The notes under the pieces: model-generated | The model's input: the letters and a program-made list of their open reading frames with translations, nothing else | Database searches by the model: none | Told to the model about the DNA's origin: nothing | Origin: Anaerolineae bacterium | GTDB lineage: Bacteria > Chloroflexota > Anaerolineae > B4-G1 | Length of the DNA stretch: 8,826 nucleotides | Direction: 5' to 3' | NCBI GenBank assembly: GCA_030612185.1 | Contig: JAUWOI010000155.1 | Span: 1 to 8,826, forward strand | Translations under genes and position numbers: made by a program | Part shown: positions 1-7,496 of the stretch, one piece after another | Layout of the letters: each line of letters opens with the position of its first letter | How positions within the stretch are numbered: the stretch's first letter is position 1

Positions 1-63
1 CCCGCCCGGCCGCCTCCCGCTGCCGGCCCCTGGCCGGGGGCCCGGGGCCCGGGCGCGGGCCCC
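1..63. other. Extremely G+C-rich, low-complexity left edge
   Basis: Only 3 of the first 63 bases are A or T. The stretch is made of runs of C and G with nested self-complementary blocks such as GGGCCCGGGGCCCGGG. It contains no stop in the frame of the following gene and would read as a Pro/Ala/Gly-rich peptide. No ribosome binding site can be recognised in it. It may be true upstream coding sequence, a structured GC-rich segment, or an assembly or read-end artefact. The sharp change in composition at about position 64 favours an artefact, but the sequence alone cannot decide. Confidence 0.6.
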
Positions 64-1371
64 GTGGCGACGCTGGCGTACGCGGCGAGCGAGGCCACGT
101 GGGCAGCCTGGGTGGTGATGTGCGCCCTGTATCTCTTGCTCCTGGGTCTGGACAGGGTACTGGCGAGTAGATGGAGTGTCCTCTGGCGTTGGGGGACGCG
201 TGGTCTGTTGGCTCTGGCAGGGGGCATAATCCCTGTTTCCATCGCACAGATAGAATCTCACTTCGCCGACGAAGAGTTCTTCGTCGCGCTGCAAGCGCTG
301 GCCTTGAGTCTCTTCTGGGGCCTGCTGTTGGCGGCGCGGGGGTTGCTTGCCCGGCAAGAGCCAACGTCGGCCCGGCGGGGCCTGCGCTTTGACCGTCGCT
401 GGTGTATCCTGATCTTGATCTTGGCCGCTTTTGTTGGCCTGGGCATGACGGTGTGTACCTACCAGCATAGCTTCTACCCACCCCAGGCCCCGATCTATGA
501 GGGGCTTTCCTCCGAGGCCCCTTTCCTCTGTGGCGAGGTATTGTCCGACTCGCAGACCTTTGACGGCGTGGATGTCTTCCGCCGCCTGTTGGATCGGGTG
601 GAGGCCAACCCACACAAGGGGCCGCCAGAATACGGTATGCTGGCACTGGGCACCGGTGAGCAGCGCTGGGCGCGCGCCTTCCGTGAAAGCCTTCTGAACG
701 AGGCCGTCGGTGATCGCTTCACCGACCCAGCCCACAGTGTAAAATGGGGGCAGTACGAGGCCGCCCTGCGGGTCTATTACCTATCCCTCGTCCGCTCTGC
801 GTTCCCTGACCTGTTCTCGGATGATGACCTGGCTCTGTTGCAGGAGTGGTTCGCGGCCACCAACCGCCGGGCGCTGACCGTGGAATGGGTAGATTGGATG
901 TACGCGCTGGCCTTCACCAAATGGCCGGAGGGACCCTACGAGAACCAGGAGAACGGCGCTGGCCTATTGGCCTTGCTGGAGTCTAAGGGGTTGGCCGCAC
1001 CTGATCTTTCGCCGACTAATCGAGATTATCTGGAGCGCAACCGGCGCGGCTGGGTCGCCCGTTTTCGCAACACTGACGACGCTTTCATCTACCAGCCGGA
1101 GTGGATCAACAACGCTTATTTTCAGTCGTTCTACACCGACGAGGCCCCGGAGAACAACGTGCGGCTCTCCTTCGAGTGGCTGTTGCTCCAGGCTCCGCCT
1201 GACGGAGCACCATTGCGATACAACCACCCGGCCCGTCCCCCCCTGGCTGGCATCGCTTATCTAGGGGCATATCTGTTGGATGATCCCCGCTACGTCTGGT
1301 TGGCCGGCCGGGCGTTGGCAGATGCAGAAGCACAAGCAATGTACCTGTTCGCCCAGCCGGGCGTCGAGTAG
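64..1371 (+). CDS. Membrane-anchored heparinase II/III-like protein, N-terminal part (helices plus alpha toroid), ended by in-frame TAG
   Basis: The 435-residue reading frame starts with four hydrophobic segments at about residues 13-29, 46-62, 72-92 and 113-131. A soluble region of about 300 residues follows, probably outside the membrane. It is rich in Trp, Tyr and paired helices (for example the stretch around residues 225-300) and resembles the alpha/alpha toroid that precedes the beta-sandwich in heparinase II/III-like polysaccharide lyases. The beta-sandwich part lies in the same frame just downstream (1414-2280), so this piece looks like the front of a broken gene. The start is uncertain: GTG at 64 has no visible ribosome binding site, ATG at 118 is an alternative, and the frame is open to the window edge. 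Family assignment is by overall pattern, not by a firm catalytic motif; a hypothetical membrane protein is the fallback call. Confidence 0.6.
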   Translation: MATLAYAASEATWAAWVVMCALYLLLLGLDRVLASRWSVLWRWGTRGLLALAGGIIPVSIAQIESHFADEEFFVALQALALSLFWGLLLAARGLLARQEPTSARRGLRFDRRWCILILILAAFVGLGMTVCTYQHSFYPPQAPIYEGLSSEAPFLCGEVLSDSQTFDGVDVFRRLLDRVEANPHKGPPEYGMLALGTGEQRWARAFRESLLNEAVGDRFTDPAHSVKWGQYEAALRVYYLSLVRSAFPDLFSDDDLALLQEWFAATNRRALTVEWVDWMYALAFTKWPEGPYENQENGAGLLALLESKGLAAPDLSPTNRDYLERNRRGWVARFRNTDDAFIYQPEWINNAYFQSFYTDEAPENNVRLSFEWLLLQAPPDGAPLRYNHPARPPLAGIAYLGAYLLDDPRYVWLAGRALADAEAQAMYLFAQPGVE

Positions 1372-1413
1372 CCCGTCTCTCTGACAGGCCGCTCTCCCAG
1401 CCAGGGCTCCTGC
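1369..1413 (+). other. In-frame amber stop and coding-like linker between the two halves of the heparinase-like gene
   Basis: TAG at 1369-1371 is the only stop in this frame between the left edge and 2278. The 14 codons after it (PVSLTGRSPSQGSC) lead straight into the downstream reading frame with no frame change. They keep the high G+C third positions of the flanking coding sequence. No Shine-Dalgarno is seen before the TTG at 1414. The simplest reading is a nonsense change (for example from TGG, CAG or GAG) or a sequencing error in one continuous gene. General recoding of TAG is unlikely because TAG ends two other genes here (5597-5599 and 7494-7496) where a new gene starts at once. Confidence 0.65.
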
Positions 1414-2280
1414 TTGCTGTACGGCGACTCCGGCCTGCCCAACCAGGTGGGGCCGCTAGCGCCGGACAAGATTGTCTTTCGAGACGGCTGGTCGCCGGGT
1501 TCGACTTATCTGCTGCTCAACCTGCGCTTCACCGGCTGGCATCGCTACAAGGCAACCAACACGGTCACGCTGTTGTACCAGAACGGCCCTCTCGCTGCCG
1601 ACGCGCTGGACGGTGAGCCTTTCACCTGGCTGCCGGTGGGCCGCAGCATTTTTCGCGACAAGCGTGTTCCCCGCGAGAACCTCAACGGTCTGCTGATAGA
1701 GCGTAGCGGGATGAGTGCCGTCCTATACGTATTGACCGGCGTCGGCGGCCCGTGGGCGCAGGACCCGCCGCACTATGCCGAAGTTGTTGCCTTTGAGACA
1801 GGAGATGAACTGGACTGGTCGCACACCCGGCTGGTGGATTGGCGAGGCTGGCAGCACGACCGGTGGGTCTATTTCTACCACAACGGCGGCCCCATCGTCG
1901 TGGTGGATGAAGCGGAGGGGCCACCGGGAGCCCAGGCGGCGTTGGCATGGCATCTTAGCGGCGAGGGGATCGTAGAGCCTGTCCTGAGCGAAGCCGAAGG
2001 AGGCCGGCGCATCCGGCTGCGGGGTGGTGATGACCCGGCAGAGGTGATCCTTGCGCCTGTGGGCTCTGAAGGGCGGCTCGAAGTGGCAGATGGCAAGGGT
2101 GGCGATTCCAGATTGTATGTGGTATACTACGCCCCGGCTGACGGTCGGCTGCGTGCGGTAACCCTGTTTTTATTGGACCGCTGGGCGGGCGCAGAGGTGG
2201 AGGTGAAGAGAGAAGAATCCGCTCTGTGGATTGTACAGGGGGAGCGAGGCATTATCCTGCCGTTGCCTGAAGGGCAGTGA
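1414..2280 (+). CDS. Heparinase II/III-like C-terminal beta-sandwich part, likely downstream fragment of the split gene
   Basis: The 288-residue frame opens at a TTG without a convincing ribosome binding site. Its first 60 residues (KIVFRDGW, then STYLLLNL, then a GWHRYKATNTVTLLY segment with His43) match the pattern of the heparinase II/III-like domain, in which an aromatic FRxGW strand is followed by a Gly/His-rich loop and an N-S/T-hydrophobic strand. The rest is beta-rich, with many Trp, Val and Gly residues and no membrane helix or signal peptide. That fits a domain that must be carried by the membrane-anchored N-terminal part. A dispersed repeat at 1979-2001 adds PVLSEAEG at residues 189-196. 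The stop TGA overlaps a GTG at 2277, and the next gene's best start lies 20 nt downstream. As a stand-alone protein it would lack the catalytic toroid, so it is probably not active alone. Confidence 0.6.
   Translation: MLYGDSGLPNQVGPLAPDKIVFRDGWSPGSTYLLLNLRFTGWHRYKATNTVTLLYQNGPLAADALDGEPFTWLPVGRSIFRDKRVPRENLNGLLIERSGMSAVLYVLTGVGGPWAQDPPHYAEVVAFETGDELDWSHTRLVDWRGWQHDRWVYFYHNGGPIVVVDEAEGPPGAQAALAWHLSGEGIVEPVLSEAEGGRRIRLRGGDDPAEVILAPVGSEGRLEVADGKGGDSRLYVVYYAPADGRLRAVTLFLLDRWAGAEVEVKREESALWIVQGERGIILPLPEGQ
1979..2001 (+). repeat. REP-like dispersed repeat unit inside a coding region (encodes VLSEAEG)
   Basis: The core TCCTGAGCGAAGCCGAAGGA (1982-2001) has complementary TCCT/AGGA ends and the form of a short interspersed element that, from memory, recurs in many Chloroflexota and some other bacterial genomes. 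In the sense frame it always reads as VLSEAEG. Here it sits in frame between GEGIVE and GGRRIRLRG of the beta-sandwich protein and looks like an added loop between strands. Only one copy is seen in this window, so the identification as a repeat rests on recall and not on repetition within the sequence. Confidence 0.5.
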
Positions 2281-2300
2281 ATTGGTGCAGAGGAGCACTT

Positions 2301-3446
2301 TTGCGGGTCTGTTACTTTGGTACTTATCGGGCCAACTACTCGCGCAATCAGATCATGGTCGAGGGCCTGCGGCGCAATGGCGTGGAGGTCATCGAGTGCC
2401 ATGAGCGCCTGTGGCACGGAATAGAAGATCGGGCGCGGGCGGCAAGTGGAGGATGGCTGCGACCGGCTTTCATCGCCCGTATTGCTCGCACCTACTGGAG
2501 GCTGTTGCGGGCCTACTACAAGATCGGCGACTATGACGTCATGGTTCTGGGTTATCCAGGCCAACTGGATGTGTGCCTGGCTCGCGTGCTTACCTGGTTG
2601 CGACGCAAGCCATTGGTCTTGGACGTGTTCATGTCGCTGTATCTCATCGGGTCGGAGCGAGGCCTGACGACCCGGCATCCCATCACAGGCCAACTGATCT
2701 ACTGGCTCGAAAAGTTGGCCTGCCTGTTGCCCGATCTGCTAATCCTGGATACCGCCGAGTACGTCGAGTGGTTTCGGAAGGTTTATAGCCTGGATCCGGT
2801 GCGCTTCCGTCTGGTGCCGACGGGAGCTGATGACAGGATTTTTCATCCTCTAGAAGTGGATGGGCGGGATGACGACCTCTTTTGGGTTCTGTACTATGGC
2901 ACATTCATTCCCAACCATGGTGTAAAGTACATCGTTGAGGCGGCCAGAATCTTGAAGGACGAGCCTGGTATCCATTTTGAGCTGATCGGGGACGGCCCGA
3001 CCAAGGCCCAGGCGATGACCATGGCCGGGGAGTACAATTTGACGAACATTACCTTTGTGGGTTGGGTGGACAAGCAGGCTCTACCGCGCAAGGTTGCTGT
3101 GGCGGACGTATGCCTGGGGGTGTTTGGTACGACTCCCCAGTCTATGATGACGGTGCAAAACAAGATTTACGAGGGACTGGCGATAGGCAAGCCGGTGATT
3201 ACAGGGGACGCGCCAACTGTGCGCGCTCACTTGGAGCATGGTACAGCCGCCTTTCTGGTAGAGCGAAGTGATTCTCAGGCATTGGCCCGGGCTATACTGA
3301 CCTTGCGCAATGATCCAGCGCTGCGTGATCGCCTGGCAAGGAGTGGGCATCAACTCTTTGTTAGCAGGTTTTCCACGGTGTGTATCGGCGCTCGAGCCCG
3401 ACGGCACATTGATGAGATTGTCGGGCCGGCACCAAGTGGCAGGTAA
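2301..3446 (+). CDS. GT-B glycosyltransferase, family 4-like (CapM/RfaB type)
   Basis: This is a probable retaining glycosyltransferase that moves a sugar from a nucleotide-sugar donor to a growing glycan at the inner membrane face. With the TTG start at 2301 the protein has 381 residues and begins MRVCYFGTYR, a normal first beta strand and Gly loop for a GT-B N-terminal domain. This start has AGAGGAG at 2289-2295, five bases upstream. The alternative GTG at 2277 overlaps the previous stop but adds eight residues without family likeness. Seen in order: a donor/acceptor hinge VPTGAD (172-177), YYGTFIPNHG (198-207), IGDGP (229-233), and NKIYEGLAIGKPVITGD (287-303), the nucleotide-sugar binding region with its conserved Glu. 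The length is normal for the family. The sugar specificity cannot be read from sequence. Confidence 0.88.
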   Translation: MRVCYFGTYRANYSRNQIMVEGLRRNGVEVIECHERLWHGIEDRARAASGGWLRPAFIARIARTYWRLLRAYYKIGDYDVMVLGYPGQLDVCLARVLTWLRRKPLVLDVFMSLYLIGSERGLTTRHPITGQLIYWLEKLACLLPDLLILDTAEYVEWFRKVYSLDPVRFRLVPTGADDRIFHPLEVDGRDDDLFWVLYYGTFIPNHGVKYIVEAARILKDEPGIHFELIGDGPTKAQAMTMAGEYNLTNITFVGWVDKQALPRKVAVADVCLGVFGTTPQSMMTVQNKIYEGLAIGKPVITGDAPTVRAHLEHGTAAFLVERSDSQALARAILTLRNDPALRDRLARSGHQLFVSRFSTVCIGARARRHIDEIVGPAPSGR

Positions 3447-3494
3447 GTGATACTGGCAGAGCAAGCCAGCAAGTTGGGTTGAAGGAGACATTGT

Positions 3495-4715
3495 GTGAGA
3501 ATTACCTTTCTGCTCACACAAAGCCTGGAAAGTCCATCTGGGTTAGGCCGTTATTGGCCATTGTCCAAAGAGTTGGTGCGTCTTGGACACAAAGTGACCA
3601 TTCTGGCATTGCATCACGATTTTCGGACTCTGGATCTGCGGCGCTTTACCAGGGATGGTGTAAAAGTATGCTACGTTGGGCAGATGCACGTCCGCAAGAG
3701 AGACAGTGGCAAGTTCTACTTTAGTCCGGCTCGATTATTGTGGGTGGCTGTGCTTGCGACCTGGCGGCTGATGGTGGCTGCGCTAAAGATACCTGCTGAT
3801 GCTTATCACCTCGCTAAGCCTCATCCGATGAATGGGCTTGCCGTGCTGTTGCCCCATTTAGTAAGGGGCAGTCCTATTTACCTGGACTGTGATGATTATG
3901 AGGCTGAATCCAACCGCTTTGGGAAAAAGTGGCAGAAACGTGTCGTTGCCTTTTTTGAAGATCGGCTGCCGGCCATTGCCTCCGGCACTACCGTCAATAC
4001 CCGCTTCACCCTCGAGCGGCTGAAAGGTTTAGGCTATCCAACTGAACGCATCGTTTACGTCCCTAATGGTGTGGATCGTCATCGCTTCTCCAGGATAAAC
4101 GACGCTGCTGTGGAAGCGTTACGTCGGCAGTTGGGTCTGGTTGATCGGAAAGTAGTACTCTATGTGGGGAGTCTGAGTCTTGCCAGCCATGCGGTGGATC
4201 TGTTGTTGGAGGCTTTTGCAATTGTACGGCGCGCTGAACGTCGAGCAGTGATGCTCCTGGTAGGCGGTGGAGAAGACTATGTGACATTGCAGTCCCAGGC
4301 CCAGGCTTTGGGGCTGGGCGATGGTGCCCGTTTCGTGGGACGGGTATCTCCTGCCAGTGTACCCCTTTACTATCTCCTCGCAGATGTCACGGTAGATCCT
4401 GTTCATAATGATCCTGCGGAGCAAGCGCGTTCTCCGCTCAAGATTGTAGAGAGCCTGGCTTTGGGTATACCGGTCGTTACTGGCGACGTGGGTGATCGGT
4501 CTGTAATGCTGGCACGTGGCGGCGGCCTACTGGTCTCGCCTGGCGATTCGACCGCATTGGCCGAAGGGCTCACGGCGATCTTGCAGGACGAGGCATTACA
4601 CGCTCGCCTTTCTTCAGAGGCACGAGAATCACGCGGGCAATACTATTGGGACAAATTGGTGCAAGAGTTTGTTCGAGTCTACGACGTTGGATGCGACGAA
4701 GGAATTGTGGTATGA
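3495..4715 (+). CDS. GT-B glycosyltransferase, family 4-like (second copy, divergent)
   Basis: The 406-residue protein has the two Rossmann-like domains of family-4 glycosyltransferases. It opens MRITFLLTQS with a SGLGRYW loop (15-21) that would sit at the active-site cleft. It continues with DCDDYEAESN (131-140), the interdomain VPNGVDRHRF (189-198), LYVGSL (222-227), VGGGE (256-260) and SPLKIVESLALGIPVVTGD (313-331), the donor-phosphate and ribose binding block. GTG at 3495 is chosen because AAGGAG lies at 3482-3487 with a 7-nt spacer and because the N-terminal strand starts there. It shares little beyond family motifs with the preceding glycosyltransferase, so it is not a recent duplicate and probably adds a different sugar or linkage. 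Its stop overlaps the next start as ATGA. Codon use is visibly less G+C-rich than in the genes to the left. Confidence 0.88.
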   Translation: MRITFLLTQSLESPSGLGRYWPLSKELVRLGHKVTILALHHDFRTLDLRRFTRDGVKVCYVGQMHVRKRDSGKFYFSPARLLWVAVLATWRLMVAALKIPADAYHLAKPHPMNGLAVLLPHLVRGSPIYLDCDDYEAESNRFGKKWQKRVVAFFEDRLPAIASGTTVNTRFTLERLKGLGYPTERIVYVPNGVDRHRFSRINDAAVEALRRQLGLVDRKVVLYVGSLSLASHAVDLLLEAFAIVRRAERRAVMLLVGGGEDYVTLQSQAQALGLGDGARFVGRVSPASVPLYYLLADVTVDPVHNDPAEQARSPLKIVESLALGIPVVTGDVGDRSVMLARGGGLLVSPGDSTALAEGLTAILQDEALHARLSSEARESRGQYYWDKLVQEFVRVYDVGCDEGIVV

Positions 4716-5599
4716 ATAAACCTTTGGTCTATATTGCTGTGCTGGCTTGGAATCATAAAGAGGACACGCTCGAATGCCTGGCTTCTTTGAGGCAGATGAC
4801 TTACCCTAACTCAAAGTTGCTGGTTGTGGATAATGGATCTGTGGATGGAACGGCAGATGTAGTGCGCGAACGTTTCCCTGGGGTCGAGATTCTGCGTAGT
4901 GAAACCAATTTGGGTGTAACAGGCGGCTACAATCTGGGCATCGAATATGCTTTGAATCACCGTGCTGAGTATGTCCTTGTCACGAACAATGATGTGATTA
5001 TGGACCCAGAGATGCTGAGCGAGATGGTTAGTGCCGCGGAAAACGACAAACGCGTCGGGGTGGTTTTGCCCAAGATATACTACTATGACAGACGCAACGT
5101 CATTTGGTGTGCTGGTGCCAGGTGGAGACCTTGGCCCCCAGAGTTCAAAATGACCGGCCGCGAGCACAGAGATGGGCCTCAATATGGTCAAATGTGTGAT
5201 ATTGACTGTGCCCCGAGTTGTTGCCTTCTGGTAGAGCGTAAAGCTGTTGAAAAAGCAGGCATGTTTGACCCAAAATACTTTTTCTACTATGACGATTGGG
5301 ACTTTACCGAAAGGATGCGGGAGAATGGATACCGCATACTCTTTGTCCCCCAGGCAAAGATGTGGCACAAAGTGGCGGCCAGTACTCAGAAAAGCGACAA
5401 GCCCGCCCGGTGGTGGTTCGTTTATGGACAGAGCAGTGTGCGATTTTATTTGGCCCACCGTACGCCAATGATCCTATTCATAAACAACGTCTGGTTCCTC
5501 ATTCGTGAGATCATCAAGCTAAAGTTCGGCCGCCTTTTTCCCTATCTTGCGGGGGTCTGCAATGGCCTGGCACAGCACTGTGGTTGGGTACCTGAGTAG
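4712..5599 (+). CDS. GT-A glycosyltransferase, family 2-like (rhamnosyltransferase/WbbL type)
   Basis: The 295-residue protein has the family-2 layout: N-terminal VYIAVLAWN strand (6-14), VVDNGSVDGT (38-47) that binds the nucleotide, TNNDV (91-95) in the place of the DXD metal-binding motif, and the acceptor-side YYDDWDFTERMRENGYR (192-208) with the catalytic-base acids, followed by FVPQAKMWHK (211-220). This C-terminal pattern is usual in the WbbL-like branch that adds rhamnose or similar sugars; that specificity is inference. A C-terminal hydrophobic stretch (about 253-266) may hold it at the membrane. ATG at 4712 is preferred over an upstream in-frame GTG-like extension (from 4646) because GAAGGA at 4698-4703 lies 8 nt before it, it overlaps the previous stop (ATGA), and the protein fold starts there. 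Confidence 0.9.
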   Translation: MNKPLVYIAVLAWNHKEDTLECLASLRQMTYPNSKLLVVDNGSVDGTADVVRERFPGVEILRSETNLGVTGGYNLGIEYALNHRAEYVLVTNNDVIMDPEMLSEMVSAAENDKRVGVVLPKIYYYDRRNVIWCAGARWRPWPPEFKMTGREHRDGPQYGQMCDIDCAPSCCLLVERKAVEKAGMFDPKYFFYYDDWDFTERMRENGYRILFVPQAKMWHKVAASTQKSDKPARWWFVYGQSSVRFYLAHRTPMILFINNVWFLIREIIKLKFGRLFPYLAGVCNGLAQHCGWVPE

Positions 5600-5613
5600 A
5601 TGAGGAATTCTCT

Positions 5614-6543
5614 ATGGAGGAAGTGGTTTGCAACCTGTGTGGGTCATCTGATTACCGCGAACTCTTTAGCCGTCGCGATCTGTCATTGGGGTTGGGAGGG
5701 CTGTTCACCATAGTCCAATGCCAGAACTGTTCCCTGGTTTACCAAAATCCACGACCAACTCTGGAAGAGTTGTTTGACGTGTACTATTCGGAGGAGTATG
5801 ATCAATACACCCGTTCTGTGCGCAAGGACGAGGTGTTTGTTCGGATGTGGGATAGGCTCTATGGCTTGCGCAAGCGCTGTAGAGCGGTGATGAAACATTG
5901 TTCCACTGGCGGGCGTATTCTGGACATTGGATGTTCGACTGGAAACTTTATGGATACAGTGCGTCAATGTGGTTGGGAGGTTCATGGAGTCGAGCCCAGC
6001 CCTGTTGCAGCGACCTACGCACGTGAGCAACTTGGGCTTTCTGTGTTCAACGGAACGCTAGAGGAGGCACAGTTTGACACAGGTACGTTCGATGTTGTCA
6101 CGATGTGGGACGTGATCGAACACTTGCCTGATCCTGCCGGTAGCTTGCGAGAGATCGCCAGAATTTTGAAGGATAATGGATTATTGGTGGTGGCCACCCC
6201 CCAACTTGACAGCTTGGATGCCAGGTTGTTTGGGCGTTTCTGGATTGGGTATGAGATACCTAGACATCTGACAATTTTTTCTCTTCGCACGCTCTCTCAG
6301 ATGGCGGCGCGGGCAGGATTTGTGCTGGTAGACAGCAGATGTTTCTATGGGAGTTTCTTTGCTTTTTACTCCAGTGTTCGGTTTTGGCTGCGGGCTCGCG
6401 TGCCGCCAGGACGGTTGAGGACGGCGATTGAGAGTTTCTTGTTCTCCGCTCCGATGCGATTATTGCAGTTTCCCTATTTTACTGTCATAGATCGTCTCAA
6501 ACAAAGTTCGACGATCACGTGTTTCTATCGAAAGCGAATATGA
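5614..6543 (+). CDS. Class I SAM-dependent methyltransferase with N-terminal Cys4 motif
   Basis: The 309-residue protein opens with two CxxC pairs, Cys6/Cys9 and Cys36/Cys39 (the second in QCQNCSLVYQNPRP), expected to bind zinc. The pattern is common in methyltransferases of surface-sugar clusters. The Methyltransf_23-like core follows: RILDIGCSTG (101-110) is the SAM-binding glycine motif, GVEPSP (125-130) carries the acid that contacts the ribose, WDVIEHLPDP (165-174) is motif post-II with the usual D-x-I-E-H-L, and RHLTIFS (217-223) is the later family signature. A C-terminal hydrophobic, aromatic region (about 244-295) may contact the membrane or a lipid-linked acceptor. AGGA at 5603-5606 lies 7 nt before ATG. 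Its place between glycosyltransferase and membrane genes suggests O-methylation of a glycan or a nucleotide-sugar intermediate; the substrate is unknown. Confidence 0.87.
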   Translation: MEEVVCNLCGSSDYRELFSRRDLSLGLGGLFTIVQCQNCSLVYQNPRPTLEELFDVYYSEEYDQYTRSVRKDEVFVRMWDRLYGLRKRCRAVMKHCSTGGRILDIGCSTGNFMDTVRQCGWEVHGVEPSPVAATYAREQLGLSVFNGTLEEAQFDTGTFDVVTMWDVIEHLPDPAGSLREIARILKDNGLLVVATPQLDSLDARLFGRFWIGYEIPRHLTIFSLRTLSQMAARAGFVLVDSRCFYGSFFAFYSSVRFWLRARVPPGRLRTAIESFLFSAPMRLLQFPYFTVIDRLKQSSTITCFYRKRI

Positions 6544-7496
6544 GACGTTTTTTGTCCTCCGGGGGGTTTCGGTATCTAGTCGTTGGAATAGGCATTCTGA
6601 CCCTCCTATTCATTGGCTGGCGGTTTTACAAGGACTGGCAGGTTGTTGAGGAGGTTATTCAGCAAGCACAGTATAGATTCCTTGTTCTGTCATTTGTATC
6701 CCTCCAGGTATCGTTGGCTCTATTCACGGGCGGTTGGCACCTCTTGATGGGTAAATTGGCAAATGCCAGGAACATCTGGCAGAATTCCCAGTTCTATTGC
6801 ATGGCTAACTTTGCCAAGAACTTGCCCACACCAATTTGGTACATTGGGGGGCGGGCGCATTTCTACGGGCGAGCCGGATACCCCCGTAGCGCGGCAGTTG
6901 CCGCAAGTTTCATCGAATTGGCGCTGCATAGCCTGACAGGCCTTCAGTTATTGGCTTGGTTAGAGTTTCTGTCGCCTGGCTTTGGAATTGCTGATTTGTT
7001 GTACACATTGGCTTTCCTACCTTTAATCTGGCTGTTCTGGAAGCCAGATGGTTTGTCATCTGTGTTGCGGTGGTGGCAGCGTAGAAAGGGAGGGTCTGTC
7101 CCAACTGTCAATCTATCGCGCCGCGACTTGGCACAGTTGGTTGTAATTTATCTGCTGACCTGGGTCAACAGCATTCCGTTTTTCTATTTCATTGCTCGAG
7201 GCTGGTTTGTGACAGAGTCTTTGCCCTGGTTGTCCCTGTGGAGAATGTGGTTGATCTCCAGCCTCGTTGGCTATGCAGCCACCGTGCTGCTGGGTGGTTT
7301 TGGATTTCTACGCGAGGCATCCTTATCGGTGCTGCTAAGTTCGATGATGCCTTTTCCTGTGGCTGTTGTCGTTGCAGCTTCCAGCAGGCTGATATTGATG
7401 GTGGGCGAGTGCTTCTGGGGGCTACTGTGTGTCTGGGGTAGCAGGCGCATGCTGCTCAAGTCTACCAGAGAAGGAGTTGTGAAAGGATGGGATTAG
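6540..7496 (+). CDS. Polytopic membrane protein, lysylphosphatidylglycerol synthase TM/UPF0104-like
   Basis: The 318-residue protein is mostly hydrophobic with about seven membrane segments (near residues 11-28, 46-66, 122-141, 150-166, 198-218, 236-254 and 270-301). The signature LGGFGFLREASL (251-262) corresponds to the PGGLGxRE motif of the MprF flippase-like domain, and Asn95-rich ANFAKNLPTPIWYIGGR (89-105) with Glu126 matches the other conserved block. It has no soluble aminoacyl-transferase domain, so it resembles the stand-alone UPF0104 proteins found in glycan clusters, where a lipid or lipid-linked sugar transport role is suspected but not shown. ATG at 6540 overlaps the preceding TGA as ATGA and is preferred over GTG at 6519. 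The ribosome binding site is weak, so coupling to the upstream gene is likely. Its TAG stop lies inside the next gene. Confidence 0.85.
   Translation: MRRFLSSGGFRYLVVGIGILTLLFIGWRFYKDWQVVEEVIQQAQYRFLVLSFVSLQVSLALFTGGWHLLMGKLANARNIWQNSQFYCMANFAKNLPTPIWYIGGRAHFYGRAGYPRSAAVAASFIELALHSLTGLQLLAWLEFLSPGFGIADLLYTLAFLPLIWLFWKPDGLSSVLRWWQRRKGGSVPTVNLSRRDLAQLVVIYLLTWVNSIPFFYFIARGWFVTESLPWLSLWRMWLISSLVGYAATVLLGGFGFLREASLSVLLSSMMPFPVAVVVAASSRLILMVGECFWGLLCVWGSRRMLLKSTREGVVKGWD

Noticed and set aside
1369..1371. Pyrrolysine-type or general recoding of TAG
   Set aside because: TAG closes two other genes here at sites where the next gene starts immediately, and no PylT, PylS or recoding element is seen. 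Mutation or sequencing error is simpler.
2127..2693. 188-codon open frame on the - strand across the end of the heparinase-like gene and the start of the first GT4
   Set aside because: It spans two real genes in opposite orientation, has low-complexity composition and shows no family signature.
3081..3521. 146-codon open frame on the - strand covering the GT4-GT4 gap
   Set aside because: Most of it is antisense to the first GT4. The part in the gap is under 50 nt and shows no start signal or recognisable protein.
4811..5458. 215-codon open frame on the - strand opposite the GT2 gene
   Set aside because: It lies wholly within a well-supported glycosyltransferase gene, and its translation shows no domain, membrane pattern or ribosome binding site. 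It is a shadow of the + strand codon bias.
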